From an uncultured SAR116 cluster alpha proteobacterium (GTDB lineage Bacteria > Pseudomonadota > Alphaproteobacteria > Puniceispirillales > Marisalimonadaceae): a stretch of DNA of 64,000 nucleotides. The DNA lies in assembly GCA_902528415.1 (NCBI GenBank), contig CABZSR010000005.1:1-64000 (forward strand). The letters run 5' to 3'. Position 1 is the stretch's first letter; each line of letters opens with the position of its first letter. The translations under genes and the position numbers were made by a program. The notes under the pieces are model-generated. The model was not told the origin of the DNA. It did no database searches and saw nothing but the letters and a program-made list of their open reading frames with translations. Of this stretch, positions 1-7,124 are shown piece by piece.

Positions 1-232
1 TTGTGACCGGGGAAGATCCTATAGTCCGGCTATTTATTATAAAACAAATGAAGAAAAATCAATTATCTTATCGTTAGCTCCAAAAACATCTATAGTGCCT
101 ATAGAAAAAGAGACTAAGTTTTATCCAGTTAGATTAGAACATCAAGATTATTATAAAAAGCAAAGTTACAAATATGAATACTATAGATTTATGTGTAGAC
201 GTGACAAACGCTTAGAACAGCTCAATAACTGA
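1..232 (+). CDS. msrA: Peptide methionine (S)-S-oxide reductase MsrA, 3' end only
   Basis: A reading frame enters from the left edge (frame starts at base 2) and leaves 76 C-terminal residues. They show DRGRSYSPAIYY, the MsrA strand that normally follows the substrate pocket, and FYPVRLEHQDYY, the equivalent of the family FYPAEDYHQ motif, then a Y..YR..C.RD tail typical of the longer MsrA forms. MsrA reduces methionine-S-sulfoxide in oxidised proteins with thioredoxin as reductant. The catalytic GCFW cysteine lies outside the window. The gene ends five bases from the convergent hpf stop, with no obvious hairpin between them. Family call fairly sure; the missing N-terminus prevents a check of activity. 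Confidence 0.75.
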   Translation, partial: CDRGRSYSPAIYYKTNEEKSIILSLAPKTSIVPIEKETKFYPVRLEHQDYYKKQSYKYEYYRFMCRRDKRLEQLNN

Positions 233-237
233 ATTAA

Positions 238-846
238 TTATATTTTTGCTAAATTTCTATTGCCTCTTGGATCAACCCAGCCAATTAGACCATCATCTCT
301 TTTATAAACCATGTTTAATCCACTATGTTTTTTATTTCTAAACATTAAAGCTGAAATATTTCCCATTTTCATTTTTTCTAGAGCGTCTATGACAGTCAAT
401 TCTTCAATTTCAGTATCCAACTCTGCAAAAATAAGTGGTTCTTGATAATTTGTTTCTTTTTGTTTTGAAATTGATGTCGGAGGTTCATTAATTATGTGAA
501 ATTGAGCATTTAAGGAGTTTGCTTTATTATTATTTTTATTGTTTTCACTGTTTTTATAATTTTTAATTTTTCTTTTATATCTTCGTAATTGTTTTGATAA
601 TTTTTCTAGGGTTTCATTGAATGCTAGTTTAGCAGTTTGACCAGAAGATTGAGCTGTAAACTCCATTTTTTTATTAATATGAAGTACAATTATTATATGA
701 AATAATTTGTTATTTTTAGAAACACTGATTATTGATGAGATTGGATTAGGAAAATATTTTTTGATTGATTCTAAGAGATTTAATTCTGCATATTTGGAAA
801 AAGTTTCACCAACTTTAACTTGCTTTCCAAATATTTTAAAGTTCAT
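238..846 (-). CDS. hpf: Long-form ribosome hibernation promoting factor (HPF/RaiA family)
   Basis: A 202-residue protein with the two-domain layout of long HPF. Residues 1-100 form the S30AE/YfiA ribosome-binding domain, ending in a basic stretch (RRYKRKIKNYK). An Asn/Lys-rich linker covers about 98-135. Residues 145-198 form the C-terminal dimerisation domain, with ALMFRN, GLNMVYKRDDG and IGWVDP. Long HPF pairs 70S ribosomes into inactive 100S dimers during starvation. The start is supported by AGGAG seven bases upstream. A likely promoter lies at 870-901. In many Alphaproteobacteria hpf sits near ptsN or rpoN; neither is here. Confident. Confidence 0.92.
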   Translation of the reverse strand: MNFKIFGKQVKVGETFSKYAELNLLESIKKYFPNPISSIISVSKNNKLFHIIIVLHINKKMEFTAQSSGQTAKLAFNETLEKLSKQLRRYKRKIKNYKNSENNKNNNKANSLNAQFHIINEPPTSISKQKETNYQEPLIFAELDTEIEELTVIDALEKMKMGNISALMFRNKKHSGLNMVYKRDDGLIGWVDPRGNRNLAKI

Positions 847-869
847 ATATAACTCCTAAATATCTTATG

Positions 870-901
870 ATTATAACAGAACTATAATAAGTTTTTGTCA
901 A
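870..901 (-). promoter_or_regulatory. Probable sigma70-type promoter of hpf
   Basis: Read on the minus strand, a perfect TTGACA (-35) at 901-896 is followed 17 bases later by TGTTAT (878-873), which runs into a perfect TATAAT at 875-870 (20-base spacing). Either could serve as the -10. Transcription would begin about 15-25 bases before the AGGAG of hpf. Seen directly; use not tested. Confidence 0.5.
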
Positions 902-974
902 TAATTTTATTTTTAATATTGGGTTGATATAAATTAATATTACTGAAGTTTTTGGAATTTATGAGGAGTGAAAC

Positions 975-1277
975 ATGTCAGCTTACCTTATTGTTAAATC
1001 TGATACTAGTCAGATAGATAGTAAAGATTTTGATTATTGGTATGAAAATGAACATTTATATGAGGCTAAGAAACAGTTTATGGCTAAAAATGCAAAAAGA
1101 GGGTGGGTACAAAATTCAAATTTTCATTTTGCTATATATGAATTTGAAAATATTAAAAAAGCAAAAAATGCAATGGATTCAAAAAAATTACAATCACTTA
1201 TAAAAAAATTTGATAAAAAATGGGATTTTAAAGTTACCATAACACGTGAATTGATCAGTCTAACTCAAGTTGTATAA
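975..1277 (+). CDS. Small conserved-type protein, unknown function
   Basis: A 100-residue soluble protein preceded by a strong GAGGAG site eight bases before ATG. It is rich in Lys and aromatic residues, with DFDYWYENEHLYEA near residues 18-31 and no signal peptide or membrane segment. The pattern of a short N-terminal strand, a helix with a WY.NEH motif and a second alpha/beta half hints at a dimeric alpha/beta-barrel (EthD/ABM-like) fold, but this is only an impression. It stands alone downstream of the hpf promoter region, facing away from hpf. No function assigned. Confidence 0.6.
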   Translation: MSAYLIVKSDTSQIDSKDFDYWYENEHLYEAKKQFMAKNAKRGWVQNSNFHFAIYEFENIKKAKNAMDSKKLQSLIKKFDKKWDFKVTITRELISLTQVV

Positions 1278-1287
1278 ATCTTTAATT

Positions 1288-1677
1288 TTAAATTTCATTA
1301 GAGATTTCAATCAAATTATTATCAGGATCTCTTATGTAAATAGATTTTATCGGACCATTTGCTCCTGTTTAAAAACTGGGCCCTCTTCAATTTGAAATTG
1401 TGAGTTTTTAAAAATCTTCATCCATTTATCTAATGATTTCATACTCACAAAACAAATATCCATAAATCCAGGTGTTGGTTTCGAAGCGTGCGGTTCAAAT
1501 GGTTTTAAATTTTCGTGTAGGTTAATTTTTTATTTACCAAACTTGAGGGATTTCTTTATGATATTATCAGAAGTTGATTAAACTCGTTAATTCAATTCCT
1601 AATATATTAATGTAATAATCTACAGACAAATTTATGTCATTTACTGTTATTAAAACGTGATTGATAAAAAGTGTCAT
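1288..1677 (-). pseudogene. Decayed VOC/glyoxalase-family gene
   Basis: Minus-strand frames together spell a glyoxalase/bleomycin-resistance (VOC) protein of about 128 residues. The first piece starts at ATG 1677 (MTLFINHVLITVNDIN, then DYYINILGIEL) and stops early. A second frame gives FGK-stop-KINLHE, then EPHASKPTPGFMDICFV and IEEGPV. A third frame supplies TGANGPIKSIYIRDPDNNLIEIS. At least two frameshifts and one nonsense codon (TAA where CAA is expected, in FGKQKINLHE) break it, so it cannot make the full protein. VOC proteins are metal-dependent isomerases, lyases or resistance proteins; the original substrate is not recoverable from this piece. Confidence 0.8.
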
Positions 1678-1940
1678 TTAATATGCAAATTTAGGACACC
1701 AAAAAACCCATCAGAGCAAATCATAATGGATTTTTTTAGTTTTTCGAGGAGCAAGGTTAAAAAAATCAACAATTCTCAATAATTTTCAATTTGGTTGTTT
1801 GCTAAAATTTTAGTTACCATAGGTTTTTGTTAACTTTTTAAAATCAATAAAATGTGTCATTAGTTTCTTACAATAAAATATTTTACATAATATTTTAAGT
1901 TAATAGAATAACGTTTAGAAATAAATAGAAAGTATAATTT
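1678..1940. other. Non-coding spacer, no feature recognised
   Basis: This AT-rich stretch lies between the decayed VOC gene and the secreted protein at 1941. With the pseudogene it makes about 660 bases without an intact gene. I see no tRNA, repeat array or convincing hairpin; short A and T runs around 1699-1745 give only an imperfect stem. It may hold the promoter of the 1941 gene, but no box stands out. Confidence 0.4.
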
Positions 1941-2348
1941 ATGAATTTTTTAAAAATTAATTTTATTTTAGCAATTTTTATTATTTTTTTATTTCCCTCT
2001 AAATTAATAGCAAATGATATATATTTACCATCAGCTGGCTTTGACTGCAGTGATGGTAATTACAAATTTGAATTTCTTTTTGATAGATCAAAAGATATGG
2101 ATAATCCAAAAGTATATAGACGAATTAATGGTAAGTTTATTGAAATAGGAAATCTTTTAGCTGAAAAACAAGGTGCTTATGTGATTTGGGAAGATAAAGA
2201 TTTTTTTAAAACGACTGATTTTGCATGGACTTTTGACAAGGTTACCTCGAAGCTGTCATCTGTAGTACTAAGTGTTGGCCTTGGTATCGAAAAATTAGAT
2301 AAGATACCTAAACCAATGACTTGTATGCAAAAAATATTTTATTACTAA
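1941..2348 (+). CDS. Secreted protein of unknown function
   Basis: A 135-residue protein with a clear Sec signal peptide: MNFLKINF, then a hydrophobic stretch to about residue 22, with a probable cut after LIA (about residue 24). The mature part has two cysteines (about 36 and 128) that could form a disulfide, consistent with a periplasmic location. The segment DGNYKFEFLFDRSKDMDNPKVYRRING looks like beta-sheet. No known domain recognised. It is followed by the promoter of tRNA-Arg and seems to be a single-gene unit. Confidence 0.6.
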   Translation: MNFLKINFILAIFIIFLFPSKLIANDIYLPSAGFDCSDGNYKFEFLFDRSKDMDNPKVYRRINGKFIEIGNLLAEKQGAYVIWEDKDFFKTTDFAWTFDKVTSKLSSVVLSVGLGIEKLDKIPKPMTCMQKIFYY

Positions 2349-2398
2349 TTTTTGATAGTTTTCACATTTAATTTATACAAATTTTTAATACATTTGTT

Positions 2399-2427
2399 TT
2401 GACTTAAGTATTTTTAAGTAATAAATA
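2399..2427 (+). promoter_or_regulatory. Probable promoter of tRNA-Arg
   Basis: TTGACT (2399-2404) is followed after 17 bases by TAAATA (2422-2427), placing transcription start about ten bases before the mature tRNA 5' end at 2444. The same hexamer pair and spacing occur before znuA. The -35 is good, the -10 weak. Confidence 0.45.
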
Positions 2428-2443
2428 ATAAAATTATAACTAT

Positions 2444-2520
2444 GGACGCGTAGCTCAGCTGGATAGAGCAACTGCCTTCTAAGCAGTAGGTCAGAGGTTC
2501 GAATCCTCTCGCGTTCACCA
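2444..2520 (+). tRNA. tRNA-Arg (anticodon UCU)
   Basis: A 77-base cloverleaf. Acceptor GGACGCG (2444-2450) pairs with CGCGTTC (2510-2516) with one G-U. The D arm is GCTCAGCTGGATAGAGC. The anticodon stem ACTGC/GCAGT encloses loop CTTCTAA, giving anticodon TCT. The T arm AGAGG-TTCGAAT-CCTCT follows, then discriminator A and an encoded CCA. Anticodon UCU reads AGA/AGG, the main arginine codons expected in an AT-rich genome. All arms fold without mismatch. Confidence 0.97.
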
Positions 2521-2541
2521 TTTATCTTTGAGGTGATTTTA

Positions 2542-2712
2542 ATGTTTGGATTAGGTTTATTAAAAGGAACAGCAATAGGGTTAACTAGCGGTATTGTAAT
2601 TGGTTTGGTGATCAAAGAAGCATGTAAACAAATGAAAAATAAAAAAAATCACATAATTAGCAATAATTCAACAGCTGACGCTTCTGAAGTAAATAATTTT
2701 GACAAAAAATAA
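2542..2712 (+). CDS. Small single-span membrane protein, unknown function
   Basis: A 56-residue frame starting 21 bases after the tRNA, with a good ribosome site (GAGGTGA, eight bases before ATG). The N-terminal half (MFGLGLLKGTAIGLTSGIVIGLVIKEAC) is a glycine-rich hydrophobic segment of about 20 residues, likely one membrane helix, followed by a Lys/Asn-rich soluble tail of about 30 residues. It probably shares the tRNA transcript. Small glycine-zipper membrane proteins of this type are common and rarely characterised. The ribosome site and sensible composition argue that it is real. Confidence 0.55.
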   Translation: MFGLGLLKGTAIGLTSGIVIGLVIKEACKQMKNKKNHIISNNSTADASEVNNFDKK

Positions 2713-2733
2713 TACAAATAAAATACAATTGGC

Positions 2734-3666
2734 TTAACTGTTTTTCCAGCTTGAATACCACTTTACAAATAAATCATATTGTTTTTTTGCGTACATTTTT
2801 TGACTATCACTTAATTTGTCTGTTGGATTAAAATGTAAATCGTAACCTTTATCCCCATTGAGAACCATTAAAAATTTATAATAAAGAACTAAGTCGGGAC
2901 CTTCATCAAATGATGATAAAATAGCCAACGCATCTTCAAGTTCTCTTGCTTTTGATCTTGAAACAGGGTCACCTGTAGCTGCTTTTTCGCATAAATTTAT
3001 TAAATGCAACACTTCATTCGGGAAAGCATTACCAACGCCAGTTATTGCACCTACTGCACCGCAATTGACGTAACCATGAAAAACTGTTGTATCAACTCCT
3101 ATCATTAGTGATATATTTTCATCTTGCGATGTAATATTTTCTGCTGCATAGGTTAAATCTTTTGAACCTACAAATTCCTTGAATCCAACCAAATTGGGAA
3201 ATTCTCGCCTCAAATCAAAAAATAGATCTGCTTTTGTTGAGAAACCATAATAATGACTATTGTAGATTACTGCTGGTAGGTCTGGTGCTGCGCTTAATAT
3301 CGAAGCAAAATGAGATCTTTGAGCTATTAATGACAGTCCCCTTGAGAGTACTCTTGGTATAACCATTAAACCAAGCGCTCCTACCTCTTGGGCGTGCTGT
3401 GCATGAGCTGTTGCTTTTTTTGAATTAATAGCTCCTGTCCCTACAATTGTTGGAATACCTGCATTTACTAATTTAGCAACACCTTGTTGCCTCTGCTCGT
3501 CTGAAAGGAGTGGCCAATCACCCATTGAGCCGCAGTAAATCACTGCTGACATTCCTGTGTCGATTAATTCTTTAGCTTTATCAAGAAGCAATTCAAAGTT
3601 TGGAGAATAATCATTATTACAAGGTGTCATAAGCGCTGGCATACACCCTTTGAACACATTATTCAT
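2734..3666 (-). CDS. Dihydrodipicolinate synthase/N-acetylneuraminate lyase family aldolase
   Basis: A 310-residue class I (Schiff-base) aldolase of the DapA family. The expected catalytic residues are visible: Tyr135 in AVIYNSHYYG and Lys163 in GFKEFVGS, the imine-forming lysine. The N-terminal GCMPALMTPC and CGSMGDWPLLSDEQR match the family TPF and G..GE.P.L...E. regions. Such enzymes add or remove pyruvate from aldehydes or dehydrate or deaminate sugar acids and hydroxyproline derivatives. True DapA is usually shorter and in a different context, so a catabolic role is more likely. The start has an AGGAGG site. It is followed on the minus strand's upstream side by an SDR, probably one operon (5222 to 2734). 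Substrate unknown. Confidence 0.85.
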   Translation of the reverse strand: MNNVFKGCMPALMTPCNNDYSPNFELLLDKAKELIDTGMSAVIYCGSMGDWPLLSDEQRQQGVAKLVNAGIPTIVGTGAINSKKATAHAQHAQEVGALGLMVIPRVLSRGLSLIAQRSHFASILSAAPDLPAVIYNSHYYGFSTKADLFFDLRREFPNLVGFKEFVGSKDLTYAAENITSQDENISLMIGVDTTVFHGYVNCGAVGAITGVGNAFPNEVLHLINLCEKAATGDPVSRSKARELEDALAILSSFDEGPDLVLYYKFLMVLNGDKGYDLHFNPTDKLSDSQKMYAKKQYDLFVKWYSSWKNS

Positions 3667-3722
3667 TTTATCCTCCTAACATAAAGAACAATTTTTTAAA
3701 GAACAATTTTAATAATTAAAAT

Positions 3723-4487
3723 TTATCCATTTATAGAATAACCGCCGTCTACGGGTATAGCCGTTCCAGTAATATAATTAGATCCCTCACTTGATAAAAA
3801 CACGGCTATGCCACCTAAATCATCTGGTTCTCCCCATCGACCTACTGGTGTTCTCTCTTCAACTCTACTTTGAAGTTCTGGAATATCTATCCTCGCCTGT
3901 CTAGTTAGTGATGTATCTATGTAACCTGGAAGTACTGCATTTACTTGAACATTATCTTTTGCCCAAGCATTAGCAAGACTTTTTGTTAATTGGACAACTC
4001 CACCTTTACTAGCAGAATAGGCACTACCGAGCGGGGCACCAAACAAAGAATGCATTGAACCAATATTTATAATTTTTCCACCACTAGCGTCTTTAAAATG
4101 CTTAAAAGAAGCTTTGGAACATGTAAACATGCTTATTAAATTTGTGTCTATTATTCCTTTCCACTCATCAAGTTCGTATTCCTCGGGTCTCTTTCTGATA
4201 TTAGTCCCTGCATTATTTACTAATATATTTAATTTGCCAAAGTTACTAATAACATTCTCAATCAGTTTATTGCATGAGTTCTCGTCAACAACATCAACAT
4301 GAAAGGATTTACATTCTATATTTTGAGAATTTAAAATTTTAATTGATTGAGTGTTTTTCTCTTCATTTCTACCAGCTATTATAATTGTAGCTCCAGCTTC
4401 TCCCATAGCTTTTGACATCGCTAAACCGATACCTCCATTTCCGCCAGTAACTAGAGCAACCTTTCCTGTTAGATCAAAAAGTTTCAT
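3723..4487 (-). CDS. Short-chain dehydrogenase/reductase, gluconate/deoxygluconate dehydrogenase-like
   Basis: A 254-residue classical SDR. TGGNGGIG (14-21) binds the nucleotide and NNAG (91-94) is present. The catalytic Ser144, Tyr157 and Lys161 are in place (SAYSASK), and the C-terminal YITGTAIPVDGGYS is typical of the gluconate 5-dehydrogenase/KduD group. These oxidise or reduce a hydroxyl of a sugar acid with NAD(P). It lies between a second SDR and the DapA-family lyase, all on the minus strand with short gaps, so a sugar-acid or hydroxy-acid route (oxidise, then cleave) is a reasonable inference. Confidence 0.85.
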   Translation of the reverse strand: MKLFDLTGKVALVTGGNGGIGLAMSKAMGEAGATIIIAGRNEEKNTQSIKILNSQNIECKSFHVDVVDENSCNKLIENVISNFGKLNILVNNAGTNIRKRPEEYELDEWKGIIDTNLISMFTCSKASFKHFKDASGGKIINIGSMHSLFGAPLGSAYSASKGGVVQLTKSLANAWAKDNVQVNAVLPGYIDTSLTRQARIDIPELQSRVEERTPVGRWGEPDDLGGIAVFLSSEGSNYITGTAIPVDGGYSING

Positions 4488-4502
4488 TCAAATTCCTTCC
4501 TA

Positions 4503-5222
4503 TTACCAATTTTCTTTAGATGTTCTTATATCTAATTCAAAAGTCCACGCGTTTTTATTTTGATTATATAAATACATGTAAGCATCAGTGACACTATCTA
4601 TATCTATTAATTTTCCATCTTTTACTCTTTCATCAAAATCAGACACTCTTTGTTTTATCCTCTCACCTGCCAAACCTCCATCAACAATAATATGGCCTAC
4701 GTGAATTGAGTTTTCAGCATATTCTTTTGCAATTGCTTGGGCTAAATTACGAAGAGCACCTTTTGCTGAATTAAATGCTCCAAAGTTTGATTTACCCCTT
4801 AAAGACGCGCTAGCACCTGTAAACAAAAGTGTGCCAGGGGTATTTTCTTTTAAAAATACTTTTATGACTTCTTTGGCAAATAAAAATCCACCATAGCATC
4901 CAGATTCCCAACTCTGCCTGAAATAACTTGGCTCCATGTCAATTATTTTGCCAGGTGTACTATTCCCAACATTGTAGACAGCAAAATCTAAACCAGAACC
5001 AATTTCTTTAATCATCTTTTTGATTTGATTTTCATCTGTTGTATCAACAACTATTGGTTTAGCGTGATTTCCTTCTTTGATAATACTTTCTACGACTTTA
5101 TTTAATGACTTAATTGTTCTACCCGCTACAAATACTTCAAAGTTGTTTTGAGCAATTTTTTTACAAAGTTGTCCACCAAGACCATTAAGAGGTCCAACAC
5201 CTATAACTAAAGCTTTTTTCAT
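4503..5222 (-). CDS. SDR-family protein with Phe in place of the catalytic Tyr
   Basis: A 239-residue Rossmann protein of the SDR superfamily. The nucleotide loop is atypical (GVGPLNGLG, residues 8-16), Asn-Val-Gly replaces NNAG near 84, and the active-site motif reads FNSAK (150-154). Phe150 thus stands where SDRs have Tyr, while Ser138 and Lys154 remain. A related SDR subgroup known to me also has F...K at this site, so this may be a subgroup feature rather than damage. Proton transfer must then differ, or the protein may not be a classical dehydrogenase. First gene of the probable operon 5222-2734; start preceded by AAGAAGG. Confidence 0.75.
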   Translation of the reverse strand: MKKALVIGVGPLNGLGGQLCKKIAQNNFEVFVAGRTIKSLNKVVESIIKEGNHAKPIVVDTTDENQIKKMIKEIGSGLDFAVYNVGNSTPGKIIDMEPSYFRQSWESGCYGGFLFAKEVIKVFLKENTPGTLLFTGASASLRGKSNFGAFNSAKGALRNLAQAIAKEYAENSIHVGHIIVDGGLAGERIKQRVSDFDERVKDGKLIDIDSVTDAYMYLYNQNKNAWTFELDIRTSKENW

Positions 5223-5244
5223 TTTATATAATATGCCTTCTTTG

Positions 5245-5526
5245 TTAATTAATATATGAATTAACTCTTGCTAATAATGAATTTAATCTGATTTTAATAT
5301 CTAATAATTGATTTTTGAGATTGTTGTTTTCATTTTTCAATTTTTTAATTTTTGCTTTTAATAGAGTATTATTTAATTCGTTGTTTATAGGCTTTTTATT
5401 CTTGGCATCAGCTTTACAGGTATTATAAATAGTTATGTCTTTGGCAGATGTGCCTTTTAAAACACATTCATGAGCTTGGGTTTGAGAATAAATAAAAATA
5501 AAAAATAAAAAATAAAAAATCTTCAT
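5245..5526 (-). CDS. Small exported coiled-coil protein
   Basis: A 93-residue protein with a signal peptide (MKIFYFLFFIFIYSQTQA, cut about residue 18) and two cysteines (about 21 and 37) in the mature part. Residues 50-93 (NNTLLKAKIKKLKNENNNLKNQLLDIKIRL region) show a leucine heptad pattern, a probable coiled coil. No known family recognised. It ends 22 bases upstream of the SDR start on the same strand, so it might lead that operon, though its function seems unrelated. Confidence 0.55.
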   Translation of the reverse strand: MKIFYFLFFIFIYSQTQAHECVLKGTSAKDITIYNTCKADAKNKKPINNELNNTLLKAKIKKLKNENNNLKNQLLDIKIRLNSLLARVNSYIN

Positions 5527-5598
5527 ATTGTTACTTTTTGTAAATTAAATTAATAATATACAATTACATATTACTTATGTAATTAACAAGAGGTAAAA

Positions 5599-5883
5599 AT
5601 GTACTCTCGAATAGCAGAATTTCAGTCAACTTCTAAAGTCAATTGTGATATGATAATAGCATTTTTTCAAAATGTTATGATACCTAGAAATATTAAAAAC
5701 GGTCAGCTGAGTTGTGAGGTCTACAGAGTTTCAGATACTACAGGTTTTGTTATTTCATCTTTTAAAAACAAAAATGATGCTACCAAAGTAATGAAAATAA
5801 TGGCCAACGAACTCAATGAAGTTAAAGGTAATACTAAGATTAAATTAATTGAGGGTGAAAGAGTTTTCAGAATAGATCAATGA
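5599..5883 (+). CDS. Small protein, possible dimeric alpha/beta-barrel fold
   Basis: A 94-residue soluble protein with an AAGAGGT site six bases before ATG. The order strand (MYSRIAEFQ), helix (CDMIIAFFQNVMIP), strand (QLSCEVYRV), strand (TGFVISSFKN), helix (KVMKIMANELNEV) and strand (IKLIEGERVFRI) fits antibiotic-biosynthesis-monooxygenase-like dimers. That is a fold guess only. It ends one base before the Hsp20 gene begins and is probably co-transcribed with it. Confidence 0.6.
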   Translation: MYSRIAEFQSTSKVNCDMIIAFFQNVMIPRNIKNGQLSCEVYRVSDTTGFVISSFKNKNDATKVMKIMANELNEVKGNTKIKLIEGERVFRIDQ

Positions 5884-5884
5884 T

Positions 5885-6301
5885 ATGAGCCTTGAACAAA
5901 AACAAATATTTAAGTTTTATGTTGGTTATGACGATATTTTTAACGAAATAGAAAATTTATCTAATATTAAACCTCAAACCAATGTAGCCTTCGATATTCT
6001 AAAATATGACAATAATAATTATGAAATAAATATTGCTCTAGCCGGTGTAACTCAGGATCAAATAACTATTGAAAAATTAAATAATTTTTTGATGTTAGAA
6101 GTGAAGGAAAAAACAAAAACTCCTTTTGAAGGTATTATTCATAAAGGTATTCGTAAAAACTCGGTTAAACAAACTTTTAGGTTAGAACAAAATATAGAAG
6201 TTGATGATGCAGAATTAGTAAGTGGAATACTTAAAATTAAATTACATAAAAAAGAAATGAAAACAAAATTAAAGAGAGAAATAGAAATTATAGAAGAATA
6301 A
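5885..6301 (+). CDS. Small heat shock protein, Hsp20/alpha-crystallin family
   Basis: A 138-residue chaperone of IbpA type. The alpha-crystallin domain spans about 32-122: FDILKYDNNNYEINIALAG, then FRLEQNIEVDDAELVSG and the conserved GILKIKL (114-120). A short N-terminal arm and a charged tail (KLKREIEIIEE) flank it; this tail includes the IEI anchor motif used in oligomers. It holds unfolded proteins in a refoldable state under stress, in the cytoplasm. It starts two bases after the upstream small gene's stop, which suggests translational coupling. Confidence 0.93.
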   Translation: MSLEQKQIFKFYVGYDDIFNEIENLSNIKPQTNVAFDILKYDNNNYEINIALAGVTQDQITIEKLNNFLMLEVKEKTKTPFEGIIHKGIRKNSVKQTFRLEQNIEVDDAELVSGILKIKLHKKEMKTKLKREIEIIEE

Positions 6302-6356
6302 TAATATTATATGTTTGTTCTTAAATATTTGGAAATATTATGAAGGGTAATATGTC

Positions 6357-7124
6357 ATGAACTATATGATCGATACTAATAAACTAAAAAGTCAGATAAC
6401 CCAAGAAGAATGGCAACTTAGACTAGATCTCGCTGCAACCTATAGACTTATTGCACTCTATGGATGGGATGACTTAATATATACACATGTTTCATTAAGA
6501 ATACCTGGTCCAGAACATCATTTTCTTATAAATCCTTATGGGCTAATGTTTGATGAAATCACAGCTTCAAGTCTTGTTAAAATTGACCTTAATGGTAATT
6601 CAGTTATAGACACTCCATATGAAGTTAATCCTGCAGGATTTACAATTCATAGTGCGATACATTCAGTAAGAGAAGATGCCCAGTGTGTTCTTCATCTTCA
6701 TACTAATGACGGTGTTGCAGTATCTATCCAGAAAGATGGTTTATTACCAATAAGTCAAACATCAATGTTGATACATCCTCATATAGCCTATCATGATTAT
6801 GAAGGTCTAGCTTTAGATCATACTGAAAAAGAAAGATTAGTTGAAGATATAGGTAACAAAAATCTGTTTATATTAAGAAACCATGGTACTTTGTCAGTAG
6901 GCCAGACATGTGGTATTGCATTTATGGGTATATATTTTCTTGAAAGAGCATGTTCTGCTCAGATAAGAGCTCAATCAGCAGGGTCTATTAATTTACCTTC
7001 AAAAGAAGCTATAAAAACAACGCAAGATCAATCTATTGGTATGTTTGATTTAGGCAGAGATAGACTTGCTTGGCCAGCTTTATTAAGAAAACTCGAGAGA
7101 CAATCACCAGATTACAAAAATTAA
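6357..7124 (+). CDS. Class II aldolase/adducin family protein
   Basis: A 255-residue protein with the class II aldolase fold. Zinc ligands are His113 and His115 (LHLHTNDG) and His176 (RNHGTLS). Other family motifs are GWDDLIYTHVSLR (36-48) and FLINPYGLMFDEI (56-68). Members cleave or epimerise sugar phosphates or act on 3-oxo acids; this longer adducin-like branch has no fixed substrate. An AAGGG site lies nine bases before the ATG at 6357; an in-frame ATG at 6366 is an alternative. The gene overlaps the convergent PhyH gene by four bases at their stops. Confidence 0.85.
   Translation: MNYMIDTNKLKSQITQEEWQLRLDLAATYRLIALYGWDDLIYTHVSLRIPGPEHHFLINPYGLMFDEITASSLVKIDLNGNSVIDTPYEVNPAGFTIHSAIHSVREDAQCVLHLHTNDGVAVSIQKDGLLPISQTSMLIHPHIAYHDYEGLALDHTEKERLVEDIGNKNLFILRNHGTLSVGQTCGIAFMGIYFLERACSAQIRAQSAGSINLPSKEAIKTTQDQSIGMFDLGRDRLAWPALLRKLERQSPDYKN

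Noticed and set aside
1695..1745. AAAAAACCCAT ... ATGGATTTTTTT as a possible terminator
   Set aside because: Pairing has a mismatch near the middle, and a 13-base loop; no clear gene ends just before it on either strand.
2385..2615. Minus-strand frame of 76 codons over the tRNA with a string like ERERIRTSDLLLRRQLLYPAELR
   Set aside because: This is the familiar false protein made by reading the tRNA gene backwards; the cloverleaf is perfect.
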